Source of the DNA: Armatimonadota bacterium | GTDB taxonomy: Bacteria; Armatimonadota; UBA5829 | NCBI GenBank assembly: GCA_012522555.1 | Contig: JAAYKG010000139.1 | Coordinates: 1-41,631 of the forward strand | Direction: 5' to 3' | Length of the DNA stretch: 41,631 nt | Part shown: in pieces, positions 8,637 through 17,941 of the stretch | Layout: every line of letters begins with the position of its first letter | Position numbering within the stretch: the first letter of the stretch is position 1 | The notes under the pieces: generated by a model | Databases searched by the model: none | Seen by the model: only the letters and a program-made list of their open reading frames with translations | Told to the model about the DNA's origin: nothing | Translations under genes and position numbers: made by a program

Positions 8637-8827
8637 TGCCATACTCCCCTCTAGGTGAATCCGCTTTCCCACGCGGGAATAGCTCACAGTTATCGAGCTG
8701 TTGAGGTATGCCCGCTCTCGCGCACGCGCCTGATAGCAAAAAGCCATCAAGCACATTTTCGCGCGGTCGCCGTGGGGAATGGGAAGAAGAGGTACGGCAC
8801 TGCGCATCCTTATTCAGATACAGACGC

Positions 8828-8856
8828 AGTATAGCTACCGACTAATGGATTGTCAA
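8828..8856 (-). promoter_or_regulatory. Near-consensus promoter of the beta-propeller gene
   Basis: On the minus strand TTGACA (8851-8856) and TATACT (8828-8833) are separated by exactly 17 bases. The start site would be near 8820, giving a leader of about 185 bases that contains several short stems. An AT-rich 8-bp inverted repeat (8876-8883 with 8886-8893) lies about 20 bases upstream of the -35 box. Confidence 0.75.
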
Positions 8857-8916
8857 GGGATTACTTCATTTGTTTTTGAATAACTTTATTCAATTCAGCT
8901 TTGCTCGGCGGGCAGG

Positions 8917-9792
8917 TTAGAGTAGCACTTTAAATAGCTTAAGAACCCCCGGCAAAAGCACTACAACGAACAACGAAGGCATAATGCACAGCGCCATCGG
9001 AAAAAGGAGTTTGAGTGGTAGTTTCGCCGCTTCCTCGCGTGCGCGAAGGTTGCGCTGAACCCGCAATCCGGAGGCTTGATCCTCGAGAACCTCGGCGATG
9101 CTGGCTCCGAGTTGTTCGGCCTGATACAGTGCGGCGACAAACATACTCAATTGCGAAACGCCGACCCGTTTTGATGTGTTTCGCAGGGCGTCCATTCGAC
9201 GCTGCCCACTTGCGATGTCATCGAGGGTCCTTTTGAACTCCTCAGCTACAGGCCCAGACATCCGGCCCACCACTTGATCCATCCCCGCATCGAGACCCAG
9301 GCCGGCTTCGACACATACCACCAACAAATCGATCGCATCCGGCAGCATTCGGACGATTTTTTTCCGCCTATCAGCTATTAAATGTGAGACTACCGCCTTT
9401 GGCAACAAAAGACCGACAATCACACCGCCGATCACATACACAAACCACAGGCTCAATTGCACCTTAAAGGCCACACATATCCATATTGCAGAGATGGTGA
9501 ACAATGCCGCACTTGCAATTCGATAGGCCACAAAATTGACCGGACGCAGCTTCAATCCGGCACTATCCAGCTCCAGTTCGATGTTCTTGAGCGCCGTGCT
9601 GGGCACGCTGCGCGAAACGACATCGGTTATTCTACTCCATAGCGGAACGACCATCCTCTGCCACAGAGAAGAGTCCAACTGCCTGCCGATTCCCAGTCGT
9701 TCATCTCGAATTGCACTTTCGCCGGCGCGAGTCATGCCCAGGATAAACAAAAATACGGTTGCCGCACACAAAATACTAATGAGTAGAGGCAA
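8917..9792 (-). CDS. tadC: Tad pilus assembly membrane protein TadC (GspF-like)
   Basis: The protein has 291 residues with an N-terminal membrane segment, an amphipathic region, further membrane segments near residues 95-135, and a C-terminal hydrophobic pair. The core carries the type II secretion F-domain pattern (MLPDAIDLLVVCVEAGLGLDAG, split by family-typical residues). Its length and its position after tadB fit TadC, an inner-membrane platform subunit that works with TadB and the CpaF ATPase to assemble Flp pili. The start is TTG at 9792, preceded by GAAGGTGG. The gene follows tadB after 16 bases and is last in the operon. I see no strong terminator after it, so some readthrough into the propeller gene is possible. 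Confidence 0.9.
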   Translation of the reverse strand: MPLLISILCAATVFLFILGMTRAGESAIRDERLGIGRQLDSSLWQRMVVPLWSRITDVVSRSVPSTALKNIELELDSAGLKLRPVNFVAYRIASAALFTISAIWICVAFKVQLSLWFVYVIGGVIVGLLLPKAVVSHLIADRRKKIVRMLPDAIDLLVVCVEAGLGLDAGMDQVVGRMSGPVAEEFKRTLDDIASGQRRMDALRNTSKRVGVSQLSMFVAALYQAEQLGASIAEVLEDQASGLRVQRNLRAREEAAKLPLKLLFPMALCIMPSLFVVVLLPGVLKLFKVLL

Positions 9793-9808
9793 TTGCGATA
9801 TACCACCT

Positions 9809-10768
9809 TCAATAGTCGATCTTGAGAATATTACGAATGATGAAACCGCCCACTATCTGCAGAACTATCGCCCCAGCAACAAAACGCAGCCCCACCGGAT
9901 CAGTGAAAAGGACCTTCACATATGCCGGATTAAGCACGTAAATCAACCCCGCAAGCACAAACGGCAGGATGAATAATATTACCCCGGACATGCGGCCTTC
10001 GACGGTCAACGCGGACACCTCTCTGTCGAGCCTGACACGATCCCTTATCACCCCGCTGATATTGTCCAGCACCTCCGACAGACTGCCGCCGAGCTGACGA
10101 TTCACGACAACAGCAATGGCCGACAACTCCAGATCATAGCTGCCCATCCTGTCAACCATTCGCGCAAGGGCGTCTTCGAGCGGGATGCCAACCTCAGTAT
10201 CAGCCAACATCCGACCAAACTCCTCAGATATTGGCGCCGGCATCTCCTCTTGCACCAGCGCGGCAGCTCGCTCGAAGGCGGCGCCGTGTCGAACTGCCGA
10301 GCTTATGAGGGTCAAAGCATCAGGCAATTGGCCGTTAAATGCGGCTAACCGACGCGCGCATTTGTTTTGGAGATAAGCCCAGGACACAATTATGCCCACC
10401 AGCAAACCGATAAATTGCGAGCCTGAAAACTTCAACATCAACCCAAATAATAGAGCCAACACAAGACATACGCCGCTGGCGAGCGCCACGAATTCGCTTG
10501 GCCGCAGATTTAGCCCCGCTCGCTCCAGCTTTACCATCAAACCACGCGCCCAATAATGGCCGAAAACTACATTATCCAACCAGTTGAAGAGCGCCTTATC
10601 TTCTGATTCATCGGAATCGGCGGGTTGACTGCCCACAACCGCACGGCGCTTTCTTGCTCGAATAATCGCACGATCCCCCACCCACCAGATTATATATCCA
10701 ACGATGAGGCATCCCCCCGCAATCGCAAGGGCCAACGCGAAATCCGAATAGTTGAAAGCAATCGTCAT
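9809..10768 (-). CDS. tadB: Tad pilus assembly membrane protein TadB (GspF-like)
   Basis: The protein has 319 residues: an N-terminal membrane helix (about 10-30), a basic cytoplasmic stretch, paired helices near 90-130, and the GspF-type cytoplasmic domain with LPDALTLISSAVRHGAAFE and the QLGGSLSEVLDNIS segment. Two C-terminal helices follow. TadB is the partner of TadC in the inner-membrane platform of the Flp pilus machine. The gene starts five bases after the cpaF stop, so translation is probably coupled, and only a weak ribosome site is seen. It ends in a TGA followed by the TTG-started tadC, showing that TGA is a functional stop in this genome. Confidence 0.9.
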   Translation of the reverse strand: MTIAFNYSDFALALAIAGGCLIVGYIIWWVGDRAIIRARKRRAVVGSQPADSDESEDKALFNWLDNVVFGHYWARGLMVKLERAGLNLRPSEFVALASGVCLVLALLFGLMLKFSGSQFIGLLVGIIVSWAYLQNKCARRLAAFNGQLPDALTLISSAVRHGAAFERAAALVQEEMPAPISEEFGRMLADTEVGIPLEDALARMVDRMGSYDLELSAIAVVVNRQLGGSLSEVLDNISGVIRDRVRLDREVSALTVEGRMSGVILFILPFVLAGLIYVLNPAYVKVLFTDPVGLRFVAGAIVLQIVGGFIIRNILKIDY

Positions 10769-10773
10769 ATCAG

Positions 10774-12114
10774 TTACCGTTTCCAGCGACTCTTGCCAAA
10801 TATCTCATCGGCGCAAAGCGAAATTCCATCTTTTGACAGCCTCTCCACAAACACGGGACGGAAACCCGTGGGCTTATGCTCTCCGATTACTGCTCCAGTG
10901 TTGGGGTCTGTGCCTGTTTGATCGAAGATGAAGACGTCCTGCATCGTGATGACGTCGCCTTCCATGCCCCTCACGTCGGCTATCTGCACGATCCGTCTCG
11001 ATCCGTCGCGGAGCCGCGCCTGGTGAATAATAAGATGAATTGCGGACGATATCTGTTCGCGGATGGCCTTTGACGGCAGTTCGGTGCCGGCCATCAGAAC
11101 CATCGTTTCCAGCCTGGAAAGCGCGTCTCTTGGACTGTTTGCGTGAGCGGTGGAAAGCGACCCTTCATGGCCGGTATTCATCGCCTGCAGCATATCAAGC
11201 GCTTCTCCCCCTCGCACCTCGCCCACTATGATCCTGTCCGGCCGCATACGCAGTGAGTTTCTAACGAGCTGGCGGATAGACACCTCCCCGTGGCCTTCGA
11301 TGTTGGGAGGCCGACACTCCAGGCGGACGACATGGTTCTGCTGCAACTGAAGTTCGGCGGCGTCTTCAATAGTGACGATGCGCTCGTCGCGGGGTATAAA
11401 CCTGCTCAACGCATTGAGGGTCGTCGTCTTGCCGCTGCCGGTTCCTCCGCAAATCATAATCGTGATCTTGGCTTCGACGGCGGCTTTCAAGAAATCGCGC
11501 ATTCCAGCCGACATCGTCCCATTTTCGACCAATAGATCCGGGGTGAGCGGTTCACGGGAGAATTTCCGAACGGTGAGCGTTGGCCCGTCTATAGCCAACG
11601 GAGGAATTATCACATTAACCCGCGACCCATTCGGGAGGCGCGCATCCACCATAGGGCTGCTCTCGTCTATCCGCCGCCCCAGCGCATGCACGATACGCTC
11701 TATTATACGCATCAGGTGAGCATTGTCCTTGAAAACCTTGTCATGCCGAAACAACTTGCCCTCTCGTTCGACATAGATTTTGCTCGGCCCATTTACCATA
11801 ATTTCGGTGACATCCGGATCCCTTAGAAGCTCCTGTATAGGGCCGTATTCCGATATCTCGGACTCGACGTCCTCGGCAACCGCCCGAATTTGGTCTGCAG
11901 TAAGATGGATCGATCTAACAGCGGCGAGCTTTTTGACTGAATCAATCGCCAATTGGACTCGTGCGGCAGGGGTCAGTTCGACTAACTCAACAGCATCAAT
12001 CTCACCGGTGATTTGCTTGTGAGTCGCGAGCACAAGCTCTGCGAATGCAGTATTGCTCATCCCTGCCTGCCTGGCCGGATCGGAGATGTTGAATAGAGCA
12101 TCTACTGATGTCAC
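10774..12114 (-). CDS. cpaF: Tad pilus assembly ATPase CpaF/TadA
   Basis: The protein has 446 residues with a GTG start. It is a type II/IV secretion hexameric ATPase that powers Flp pilus extension. Visible motifs: the Walker A loop GGTGSGKTT (about 223-231) preceded by the [14 protein letters not shown]-domain, the Asp-box region [13 protein letters not shown], and the Walker B/His-box region [16 protein letters not shown] followed by [16 protein letters not shown]. The length is normal for CpaF. It follows cpaE by seven bases, which suggests translational coupling. Nothing suggests degradation. Confidence 0.95.
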   Translation of the reverse strand: MTSVDALFNISDPARQAGMSNTAFAELVLATHKQITGEIDAVELVELTPAARVQLAIDSVKKLAAVRSIHLTADQIRAVAEDVESEISEYGPIQELLRDPDVTEIMVNGPSKIYVEREGKLFRHDKVFKDNAHLMRIIERIVHALGRRIDESSPMVDARLPNGSRVNVIIPPLAIDGPTLTVRKFSREPLTPDLLVENGTMSAGMRDFLKAAVEAKITIMICGGTGSGKTTTLNALSRFIPRDERIVTIEDAAELQLQQNHVVRLECRPPNIEGHGEVSIRQLVRNSLRMRPDRIIVGEVRGGEALDMLQAMNTGHEGSLSTAHANSPRDALSRLETMVLMAGTELPSKAIREQISSAIHLIIHQARLRDGSRRIVQIADVRGMEGDVITMQDVFIFDQTGTDPNTGAVIGEHKPTGFRPVFVERLSKDGISLCADEIFGKSRWKR

Positions 12115-12121
12115 AATAGCC

Positions 12122-13261
12122 TCATCTTTCTTCTGCCGCTAATGCGTCGAGGGTGAAAGTTTCCTCGTCGAGCTTGTCGGCGAGCTTTCGCAGGGCTTTT
12201 GCGAGTTTGGTGTTGCCCCGCATAGGGTCGCCCGCCAGGTTGCGCTGATTTGGAAGCAGTGCCGCCACGTTCAGACCAATCGCCTGTTCTATCTGTGACT
12301 GCGTCAGGCTATCGTGTCTTGATACCCTGTTGATTATCAACTTGATCTGCTCCCACGGGATATATCGAGGGGCGACGGTATCAATCAGCTTCTTTGCATC
12401 CCTCACAGTCTGCACCTCAAATCTGTTTGCCACGATGAGCAGTTCGTGACATAATGAAACAACTCTTAGCACAGGCTCATGCATAAGAGGGGGCAGATCG
12501 ATGACCACATATCGATAGTTTTTCTTAAGCTCGTGTATGATGCTTTCCAGCAGATCCCCGCTCAGTTTATCGAGCGGACCGATCTTCGTCGCTGCAACCA
12601 GGACCTTTAGCCCGGATTCATGCTCGGACATATACGACTCCAACAGTTCCGGGTCGATTTTCTCGGTGGTCAACTCCGAAAGCGGCTTTGGCTCAGCGAT
12701 TCGCATCATTGTGGATATGTCGCCAAACTGCATATACATATCCAACAGCACGGCTTTGCCGGGATATTTTTGGTGCATGCAGAGCCCCAATCCCGATGCG
12801 ACCGTGCTCTTGCCGATACCACCTCTTCCACCGGTAACCGATATAATGCGGCAAGGAGGGGCTGGAGGTGGAAGGGGAGGACCGCATATATCTTTGATCA
12901 CGGAAGCCAGAGCCGAGTCGATCTCCGCAGTGGAAATACACGCTGACGCTCCCGCCAACATAGCCTGCCTGGTCAGAGTCGACCCCACATCACCGTTGCC
13001 CACCAACACGCCTTTCACCGCCGGCACGTATTGCCGGATCATCCGGGTCGTCGCCAGGCCGTCATATATAGGAAGATCGAGCATCACCACAGCCACATCG
13101 TGTTTGCGCGCGCCGGCCATATGCACAGCTTCCAAGCCATCAACCGCGACCCCGGACACCACAAAATCCCCAGCAGCAGTCAGCACCTGACGCAAATGAT
13201 CGCGTGCGGCTCGATCCTTAGCTGCTATTAAAACACGTATATTGGGCTGTCTTTCACTCAT
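12122..13261 (-). CDS. cpaE: Pilus assembly protein CpaE/TadZ (receiver-like domain plus MinD/ParA ATPase)
   Basis: The protein has 379 residues. Residues 8-125 fold like a response-regulator receiver, with an aspartate in VVMLDLPIYDG (D62), but the later conserved Thr and Lys positions are not kept, so phosphorylation is doubtful. Residues 137-365 form a MinD/ParA-type ATPase with the deviant Walker A GGRGGIGKST and the Walker B-like VVIDLPP. CpaE/TadZ places the pilus machine, typically at a pole. The two domains are joined by a proline-rich linker near 128-136. The gene sits 21 bases after cpaC and just ahead of cpaF, the usual Tad order. It ends in TGA. Confidence 0.92.
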   Translation of the reverse strand: MSERQPNIRVLIAAKDRAARDHLRQVLTAAGDFVVSGVAVDGLEAVHMAGARKHDVAVVMLDLPIYDGLATTRMIRQYVPAVKGVLVGNGDVGSTLTRQAMLAGASACISTAEIDSALASVIKDICGPPLPPPAPPCRIISVTGGRGGIGKSTVASGLGLCMHQKYPGKAVLLDMYMQFGDISTMMRIAEPKPLSELTTEKIDPELLESYMSEHESGLKVLVAATKIGPLDKLSGDLLESIIHELKKNYRYVVIDLPPLMHEPVLRVVSLCHELLIVANRFEVQTVRDAKKLIDTVAPRYIPWEQIKLIINRVSRHDSLTQSQIEQAIGLNVAALLPNQRNLAGDPMRGNTKLAKALRKLADKLDEETFTLDALAAEER

Positions 13262-13282
13262 AACTACTTCACTATCTCAGTT

Positions 13283-15040
13283 CTATTCTTCTGGAACGGG
13301 TATCGGAGCGTTTGCTCCTTTCTCAATCAGTTGAGGGGTCACAACGATAATAAGCTCTGTCTGTTTCTCCAGGAAATTTCTGCTTTTGAAAAGTTCTCCC
13401 AGAACAGGAATCTTGCTCAACAGCGGAATCTCACTGATGAGCTTGATCGAAGCGCTGGAGAACAGCCCTCCTATAGCAAGCGATTGGCAGTTTTGCACGT
13501 GAACCGTTGTTGTCGCCCGCCGGACAGTTAGCGAGGGGACGAAGATGCCGCCGGTTTTCACCCCTGCGTTAGGGTCTCTGTCGACATCGCTGACCTCCGG
13601 AGTCACAGTCATCGATATTCGGTTGTCATCCCCTATCTTTGGCCGAACAGTCAGTTGTATGCCGAACGGTTTATATTGAACGGTCACGGAGGCGACTCCG
13701 ATGCTGGAGTTTTGCGCGACAGGAACCGGCATCTCTCCGCCAACCAGTATGCTCGCCGCGTGTCCATCAGCGATTAAAAGTTTCGGCTCAGATAGTATTT
13801 TGGCGTAGCTGCTGTCCACGAGCGCCCGAACTTGAGCGGCAAATGGCAGTCTGCTGAATGAGTTCGCGTTTGTCAGAGGCAGCCCGGCAAGGTCGGTGCC
13901 GGGTATGATGCCGCTGGCGTTTTCAACGGCAAAGAAAGGTTGATCTATGAACGTCCCGTTGAGGGACGACCCCCATTTGACTCCGAGTTCTTTGAGCTTG
14001 CTGCGATCGACCTCCAACACCTGCGCAGTGATCAACACCTGTTTGGCGGTGGCTATGTCAACATTGAGCACAGCAACAATGCGCGGCCCATTGGGAACCC
14101 GCCCGGAGAACACACTGCGAACAGCGTTTGTCTCCTCGCCCACCACCACCCCGCCAGGGTCATAAGTGGTCGCCTCGGTCCTCGCTCTGTCGATGGCATC
14201 GGGGGCGGCTATTTGTCCATTTCCGATGAAGTTTACCTGCGTGTCGCTGCGAACATTCGTGCCTGTAGTGGGCGCGGCCTGGATATCGCCAACCCACGCC
14301 GCGATGATATCGCGTATCTTAAGCACCTCTGTGGCTGTCGGCACTTGCCCGGAAACGAGCACAGTATTATCCGGAAGCTCTTTATAGGTGACGCACGGGC
14401 TGTCTATAATGGCGCGGAGAGATTCAATCAAGGCTTTAGCGGTAACCTCTTCCACTCTCACCAAATTTATGACCTTCAGGCCCGTGCCTTGAGCGATGTA
14501 TTCTGCTCTTTTGATCTGATCGTCATTTTTGGCGGTCCCGGAGAGCATGACACTGGTATCGTTTGCCTGAACACTTATTCTCGGCACCCCGATTTGGGCG
14601 GTAAGATCGCCGGCAATCGCTGCCGGATTGGGCTTGGGTTTTTCCGGTTTTGCGACAGTCACATAATACGTCGCCGGCTTATATACACTGTCCCAAATAC
14701 GGATAACCGCCCGGCCTTCGGATTTGGCGTTAAGAATAATCTCACTCTTTGACAGAACTACGATATCGACGACCTCAGGGGTATTAACCACGGCGCGAGT
14801 GATTTCTTTGCCATACAGCATAATCGACTCGCCCGGCTCCATTCGCTTGTTGGCGAACGCATGCGGCACATCGGACGGCGCACCCTGCCCTCCGATTTCC
14901 GCTGCTGCGGATGTGTCGGAATCAGGCTCAGCAGCCGATTGCGCAGTGACGGCCAGCGCAGATAATAACGTGAATATTATGATAGCAAAAACCACAGTCC
15001 AATAGCGCCTGTGCTCGCTGTGTATAGTATTTAACCTCAT
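13283..15040 (-). CDS. cpaC: Flp pilus secretin CpaC/RcpA
   Basis: The protein has 585 residues counted from the ATG at 15040, which follows GGAGG with 9-base spacing and opens a signal peptide ending near ALAVTAQSA. A TTG at 15085 would extend it by 15 residues without an equal ribosome site. Order: signal peptide; the pilus-formation N-terminal domain (about 45-130, including PGESIMLYGKEITRAVV); a BON-like segment near 155-200; then the secretin core with VQYKPFGIQLTVRPKIG and the C-terminal LIIVVTPQLI. It forms the outer-membrane channel of the Tad system, which implies a two-membrane (diderm) envelope. It lies between cpaB and cpaE. Confidence 0.93.
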   Translation of the reverse strand: MRLNTIHSEHRRYWTVVFAIIIFTLLSALAVTAQSAAEPDSDTSAAAEIGGQGAPSDVPHAFANKRMEPGESIMLYGKEITRAVVNTPEVVDIVVLSKSEIILNAKSEGRAVIRIWDSVYKPATYYVTVAKPEKPKPNPAAIAGDLTAQIGVPRISVQANDTSVMLSGTAKNDDQIKRAEYIAQGTGLKVINLVRVEEVTAKALIESLRAIIDSPCVTYKELPDNTVLVSGQVPTATEVLKIRDIIAAWVGDIQAAPTTGTNVRSDTQVNFIGNGQIAAPDAIDRARTEATTYDPGGVVVGEETNAVRSVFSGRVPNGPRIVAVLNVDIATAKQVLITAQVLEVDRSKLKELGVKWGSSLNGTFIDQPFFAVENASGIIPGTDLAGLPLTNANSFSRLPFAAQVRALVDSSYAKILSEPKLLIADGHAASILVGGEMPVPVAQNSSIGVASVTVQYKPFGIQLTVRPKIGDDNRISMTVTPEVSDVDRDPNAGVKTGGIFVPSLTVRRATTTVHVQNCQSLAIGGLFSSASIKLISEIPLLSKIPVLGELFKSRNFLEKQTELIIVVTPQLIEKGANAPIPVPEE

Positions 15041-15094
15041 CAATTGCAACCTCCAATACCCAACCGATTGCCTATGCGAAATCAACTCCAGTGA

Positions 15095-15943
15095 TTACTC
15101 GCTGACCACTTCCACCGTCTTTACGTTTCCTCGAATCACTTCCACCGTGGGTCGAGCTTCGGGGACAATCTCTGTGGTGGTCGAAAAACTGCCAATCATC
15201 GCCGGCGCAAGCCCTCCGCGCGCACTATTTGAGGTGGGATTCCCCTGTGCAGTCGCGGCCTGCCGAGTCTCTCTGACTACCACAGGCGCTTTAGACGGTG
15301 TTTCCTCAAGCGGTTCGTGGGTGATATCCTTAGGGTTGCGCAGAATAAGCCTGAGCTTGCCCTGCGATTCGGCGAGAGTAACCGCCTGGGCTTGATCCGG
15401 AGTCACTATCAAAGTGGCGGTTTTCCGATCCGGCTCCGCCTTTTCTCCCTCCCCCGCGTTTGCAGCAGGGCCGACTGCCAGCAGCTCAACGTTTTGCAAC
15501 AGGGTTTCGGAATAAGCGCGTTCCCCGCGAGTGTAGGTAGCAACCACATCGACTTTGTCTCCCGGCTGGGCGAACCCGCCTACGTTCGATACCGCATCCA
15601 CCCCTACGCTAACCGCGCGCATGCCATCCGGGACCCTTGCGGAAAGCCCTTTGGGGGCGAGCTGGGTCAGTTTGATCTGCTCGCCTTGCGCGAATTCGAT
15701 CCTGGCGATCTTTCCGACTACAGACTCGACTGCGACCGCTTCTTTGGCCGTTATGTCAAGCGCCTTCGTCGTCACCATTTCGCCGGTGATCAGTTCACCT
15801 CTCGCGATCGCGACTGCTGCCACCGTCGTCTGCACTTTGGGGCGTTCTTTCATGTTGGCGTAGACAATCACACCCGTGATCAGCCCGATAATTGCGGCCA
15901 GCAGCAGTATATTTTTCTTCGTCCAACCTTTACCCATACTCAT
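15095..15943 (-). CDS. cpaB: Flp pilus assembly protein CpaB/RcpC (SAF domain)
   Basis: The protein has 282 residues: one N-terminal membrane helix (about 10-28), an SAF domain (about 40-105), then the CpaB signature GMRAVSVGVDAVSNVGGF followed by PGDKVDVVAT. The C-terminal half is Ala/Pro-rich and probably periplasmic. CpaB works with the secretin in the outer part of the Tad machine. The ATG at 15943 follows GAGGTAGG; a second ATG two codons later is possible. It is 46 bases after tadG and 54 bases before cpaC. It ends in TAA. Confidence 0.92.
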   Translation of the reverse strand: MSMGKGWTKKNILLLAAIIGLITGVIVYANMKERPKVQTTVAAVAIARGELITGEMVTTKALDITAKEAVAVESVVGKIARIEFAQGEQIKLTQLAPKGLSARVPDGMRAVSVGVDAVSNVGGFAQPGDKVDVVATYTRGERAYSETLLQNVELLAVGPAANAGEGEKAEPDRKTATLIVTPDQAQAVTLAESQGKLRLILRNPKDITHEPLEETPSKAPVVVRETRQAATAQGNPTSNSARGGLAPAMIGSFSTTTEIVPEARPTVEVIRGNVKTVEVVSE

Positions 15944-15989
15944 CCTACCTCGCTAGACAAAGTCCGGTCGTGGGTTATATTCACGATAT

Positions 15990-17192
15990 CTAATTAGACA
16001 ATTGGGTGCCGAAATCGTAGATCATTACTTTGCTTATCATACTGGCCGCATACCTGGGTTTGGTGTTCAGACTCCACCTGACCCTGCCCTGGGACAGCAA
16101 CCCAGAAATCAAAACAAAGTCTACATCGCCCGTGTTTTCGTCATAACGTGTGACGAACAGCGGCGCAAAGCCTTTGACTCTATAAGACCCATCAGCCTGC
16201 TTGTTTTTTTTGTCCACTACAACAGCCATTAATATCCGCGCACTGTTGGGGTAGACACCACTCTGGCCAGCGCTTTTCCAGCTTTCATACCGCCAATAAC
16301 TCTCTACCCCCGGCTCAGAGCCGAACCTGTCGTACAATGCGTCGGCGGTGACGCTGTATAAGCTGGGATTATCCAAAGCCTTCACAGTATTTATCGACAC
16401 AGGAGCGTCCGGCCAAAAAGACTGCATTTCGGCTCCGAGCACGATTGATTCCCCGCGGTCGGATAGCCTCGTATAATAATCGCCGCCAGGCAAACCTATA
16501 GCCAATATCTCTACCGCTGCTCCGCTGCCGCCCGATTCGGTAAACGCCCCCACAACTCGCCCGCTCGCTTTTGTCCCTACGTGCGGTTCGTTGTCGGGAT
16601 CGATAGCTCGCCTGTCAATAGCCCACGGCACAAAATTGTATTCCAGGCGAGGGGTTGGATATAGCCTTGCGACTGCGTTTGCCTTGGTGGCTCGCTGGTT
16701 TATGCCCCATGCCTGCGAAAACGTGAGATCGACGGGGATCCTGCACTCCACCTGCATCGACACGTTATAATCTTTGTCGCCCTCAGCAATGACAACAAAC
16801 TTCGGATTCACTGTTTCATTAAAAATATGATGCCTCGACCCCACGCCAAAAAACAACTGCGAACCGGGGTGCTCACCTGCCGTCAGGCTCACCTTTCGCG
16901 TGTCGGGGCCTGTTGTCATCTTGGGATATGCCGCAAACAGGTATCTGGAGATCGCCTCCATCTCAAAATCGACACTGGCTTTTTGGACATCGGTCTTGGA
17001 GTAGTTCTTTATCGCCACCAAAGACGACACTGCACACTGGTCGGCAATATTTTGAGCGTTTTGCTGGGCGACATAAAGCAGGCCGAGGTCGATTACGAGC
17101 GCGGCAATGGCAAGCAGCGCGGTGAGGGCTAGCGCCACCATGACCAGTACAGCGCCCGAACGAGTCCGGGTGATTTTTAGAACTTGCCTCAT
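15990..17192 (-). CDS. tadG: TadG-like pilus-associated protein
   Basis: The protein has 400 residues. Its N-terminus (about 10-40: SGAVLVMVALALTALLAIAA) is the TadG-type pseudopilin-like helix of the Flp-assembly TadG N-terminal domain. The rest is a long extracytoplasmic region without a recognised catalytic domain, and I see no von Willebrand MIDAS motif. TadG proteins are minor-pilin-like or envelope components of Tad systems. It starts 12 bases after tadE, with a GCAGGAA ribosome site. It is less conserved than the other Tad proteins, so the call rests on the N-terminus and the position. Confidence 0.8.
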   Translation of the reverse strand: MRQVLKITRTRSGAVLVMVALALTALLAIAALVIDLGLLYVAQQNAQNIADQCAVSSLVAIKNYSKTDVQKASVDFEMEAISRYLFAAYPKMTTGPDTRKVSLTAGEHPGSQLFFGVGSRHHIFNETVNPKFVVIAEGDKDYNVSMQVECRIPVDLTFSQAWGINQRATKANAVARLYPTPRLEYNFVPWAIDRRAIDPDNEPHVGTKASGRVVGAFTESGGSGAAVEILAIGLPGGDYYTRLSDRGESIVLGAEMQSFWPDAPVSINTVKALDNPSLYSVTADALYDRFGSEPGVESYWRYESWKSAGQSGVYPNSARILMAVVVDKKNKQADGSYRVKGFAPLFVTRYDENTGDVDFVLISGLLSQGRVRWSLNTKPRYAASMISKVMIYDFGTQLSN

Positions 17193-17204
17193 TTCCTGCC
17201 GCGC

Positions 17205-17651
17205 CTATTCCTTTATGTGGACCCCGACGCCCGTGAGTGTGACTTCATCGCCCAGCCCCACCAGCTTTCCTGCCACGGTATTGTGCTTGTATGTCAGGGT
17301 AACTTCCATGTTATACAGGGTCTGAGTGTCGGTCGATTGGTTTTGGCTATCGACAAAGGTATCTTCGTGCTGCGCAAACGACACATCCAGTTGATTTTCA
17401 TCAAGCCCAAGACTTTTCGCGCCTTTTTCGACCCGATCCGTCACTGTCCCCTGGTCGGTGCCTAACGCGTAGCTTCGTGCTGCGTTTTTGGCGAGATGCG
17501 ATAGCGCCAGAGAACTTCTGAGTATCAACCCCATATCGATCATCCCGAACACGAGCAGCATCAACACGCTGAGGACCATCGCCATCTCGACCATAGCGGC
17601 CCCACGACGTGATTTCAGGCGTACAGGATTATGGGTGTGATCTGTTTGCAT
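17205..17651 (-). CDS. tadE: TadE-like pseudopilin
   Basis: The protein has 148 residues. After a basic leader it carries RRGAAMVEMAMVLSVLMLL, with the expected prepilin cleavage after Gly17, a Glu at +5 (E22) and a single hydrophobic helix. This is the TadE-like pattern processed by the TadV peptidase. The remaining 110 residues are extracellular and end in a beta-rich tail. The ribosome site is weak, and a strong hairpin separates it from flp, so it is probably made in smaller amounts than the major pilin. Confidence 0.87.
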   Translation of the reverse strand: MQTDHTHNPVRLKSRRGAAMVEMAMVLSVLMLLVFGMIDMGLILRSSLALSHLAKNAARSYALGTDQGTVTDRVEKGAKSLGLDENQLDVSFAQHEDTFVDSQNQSTDTQTLYNMEVTLTYKHNTVAGKLVGLGDEVTLTGVGVHIKE

Positions 17652-17668
17652 AGCGCACTATCCGGTCA

Positions 17669-17696
17669 GGCGCGGCAACCCGCCAGCTGCCGCGCC
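17669..17696 (-). terminator. Hairpin between flp and tadE (partial terminator or processing site)
   Basis: A perfect 9-bp GC-rich stem pairs 17669-17677 with 17688-17696 around a 10-nt loop, ten bases after the flp stop. There is no U-run, so it may act as an mRNA-stabilising or processing hairpin rather than a full stop. This would raise flp over the downstream genes. Confidence 0.55.
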
Positions 17697-17706
17697 CTTG
17701 TTCGAT

Positions 17707-17889
17707 CTAGCCACCGGAGCCGGCCGCTTCCACAGCCCCACCGGCCGTCATCAGCTTCGCCTTTATAGACTCTCCCAAAGTAGTCCACGCGCCAATAGCC
17801 ACGATTGCAACCAAGGCCAGAATAAGGGCATACTCCACCATGGTGACACCCTCTTCCTCCTTGATAAACCTCGTCAACTTTCGCAACAT
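17707..17889 (-). CDS. flp: Flp-type major pilin
   Basis: The protein has 60 residues. The leader MLRKLTRFIKEEEG ends in Gly14. The mature protein begins VTMVEYALILALVAIVAIGA, with Glu at +5 and Tyr at +6, the diagnostic Flp motif. A short Gly/Ala-rich tail follows. It is the polymerising subunit of the Tad pilus and is cleaved by the TadV peptidase encoded just upstream. The ribosome site is strong (AAGGAGG). A stable hairpin lies just downstream. Only one flp copy is seen in the window. Confidence 0.93.
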   Translation of the reverse strand: MLRKLTRFIKEEEGVTMVEYALILALVAIVAIGAWTTLGESIKAKLMTAGGAVEAAGSGG

Positions 17890-17941
17890 CCTACACCACC
17901 TCCTTTTCGTGGTCTCTCTCCCAACAAATTATCAATCGGAT

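Noticed and set aside
13940-14752. Open frame of 270 codons on the plus strand
   Set aside because: It lies entirely antisense to the secretin gene cpaC, has no ribosome site or recognisable domain, and its composition mirrors the real gene.
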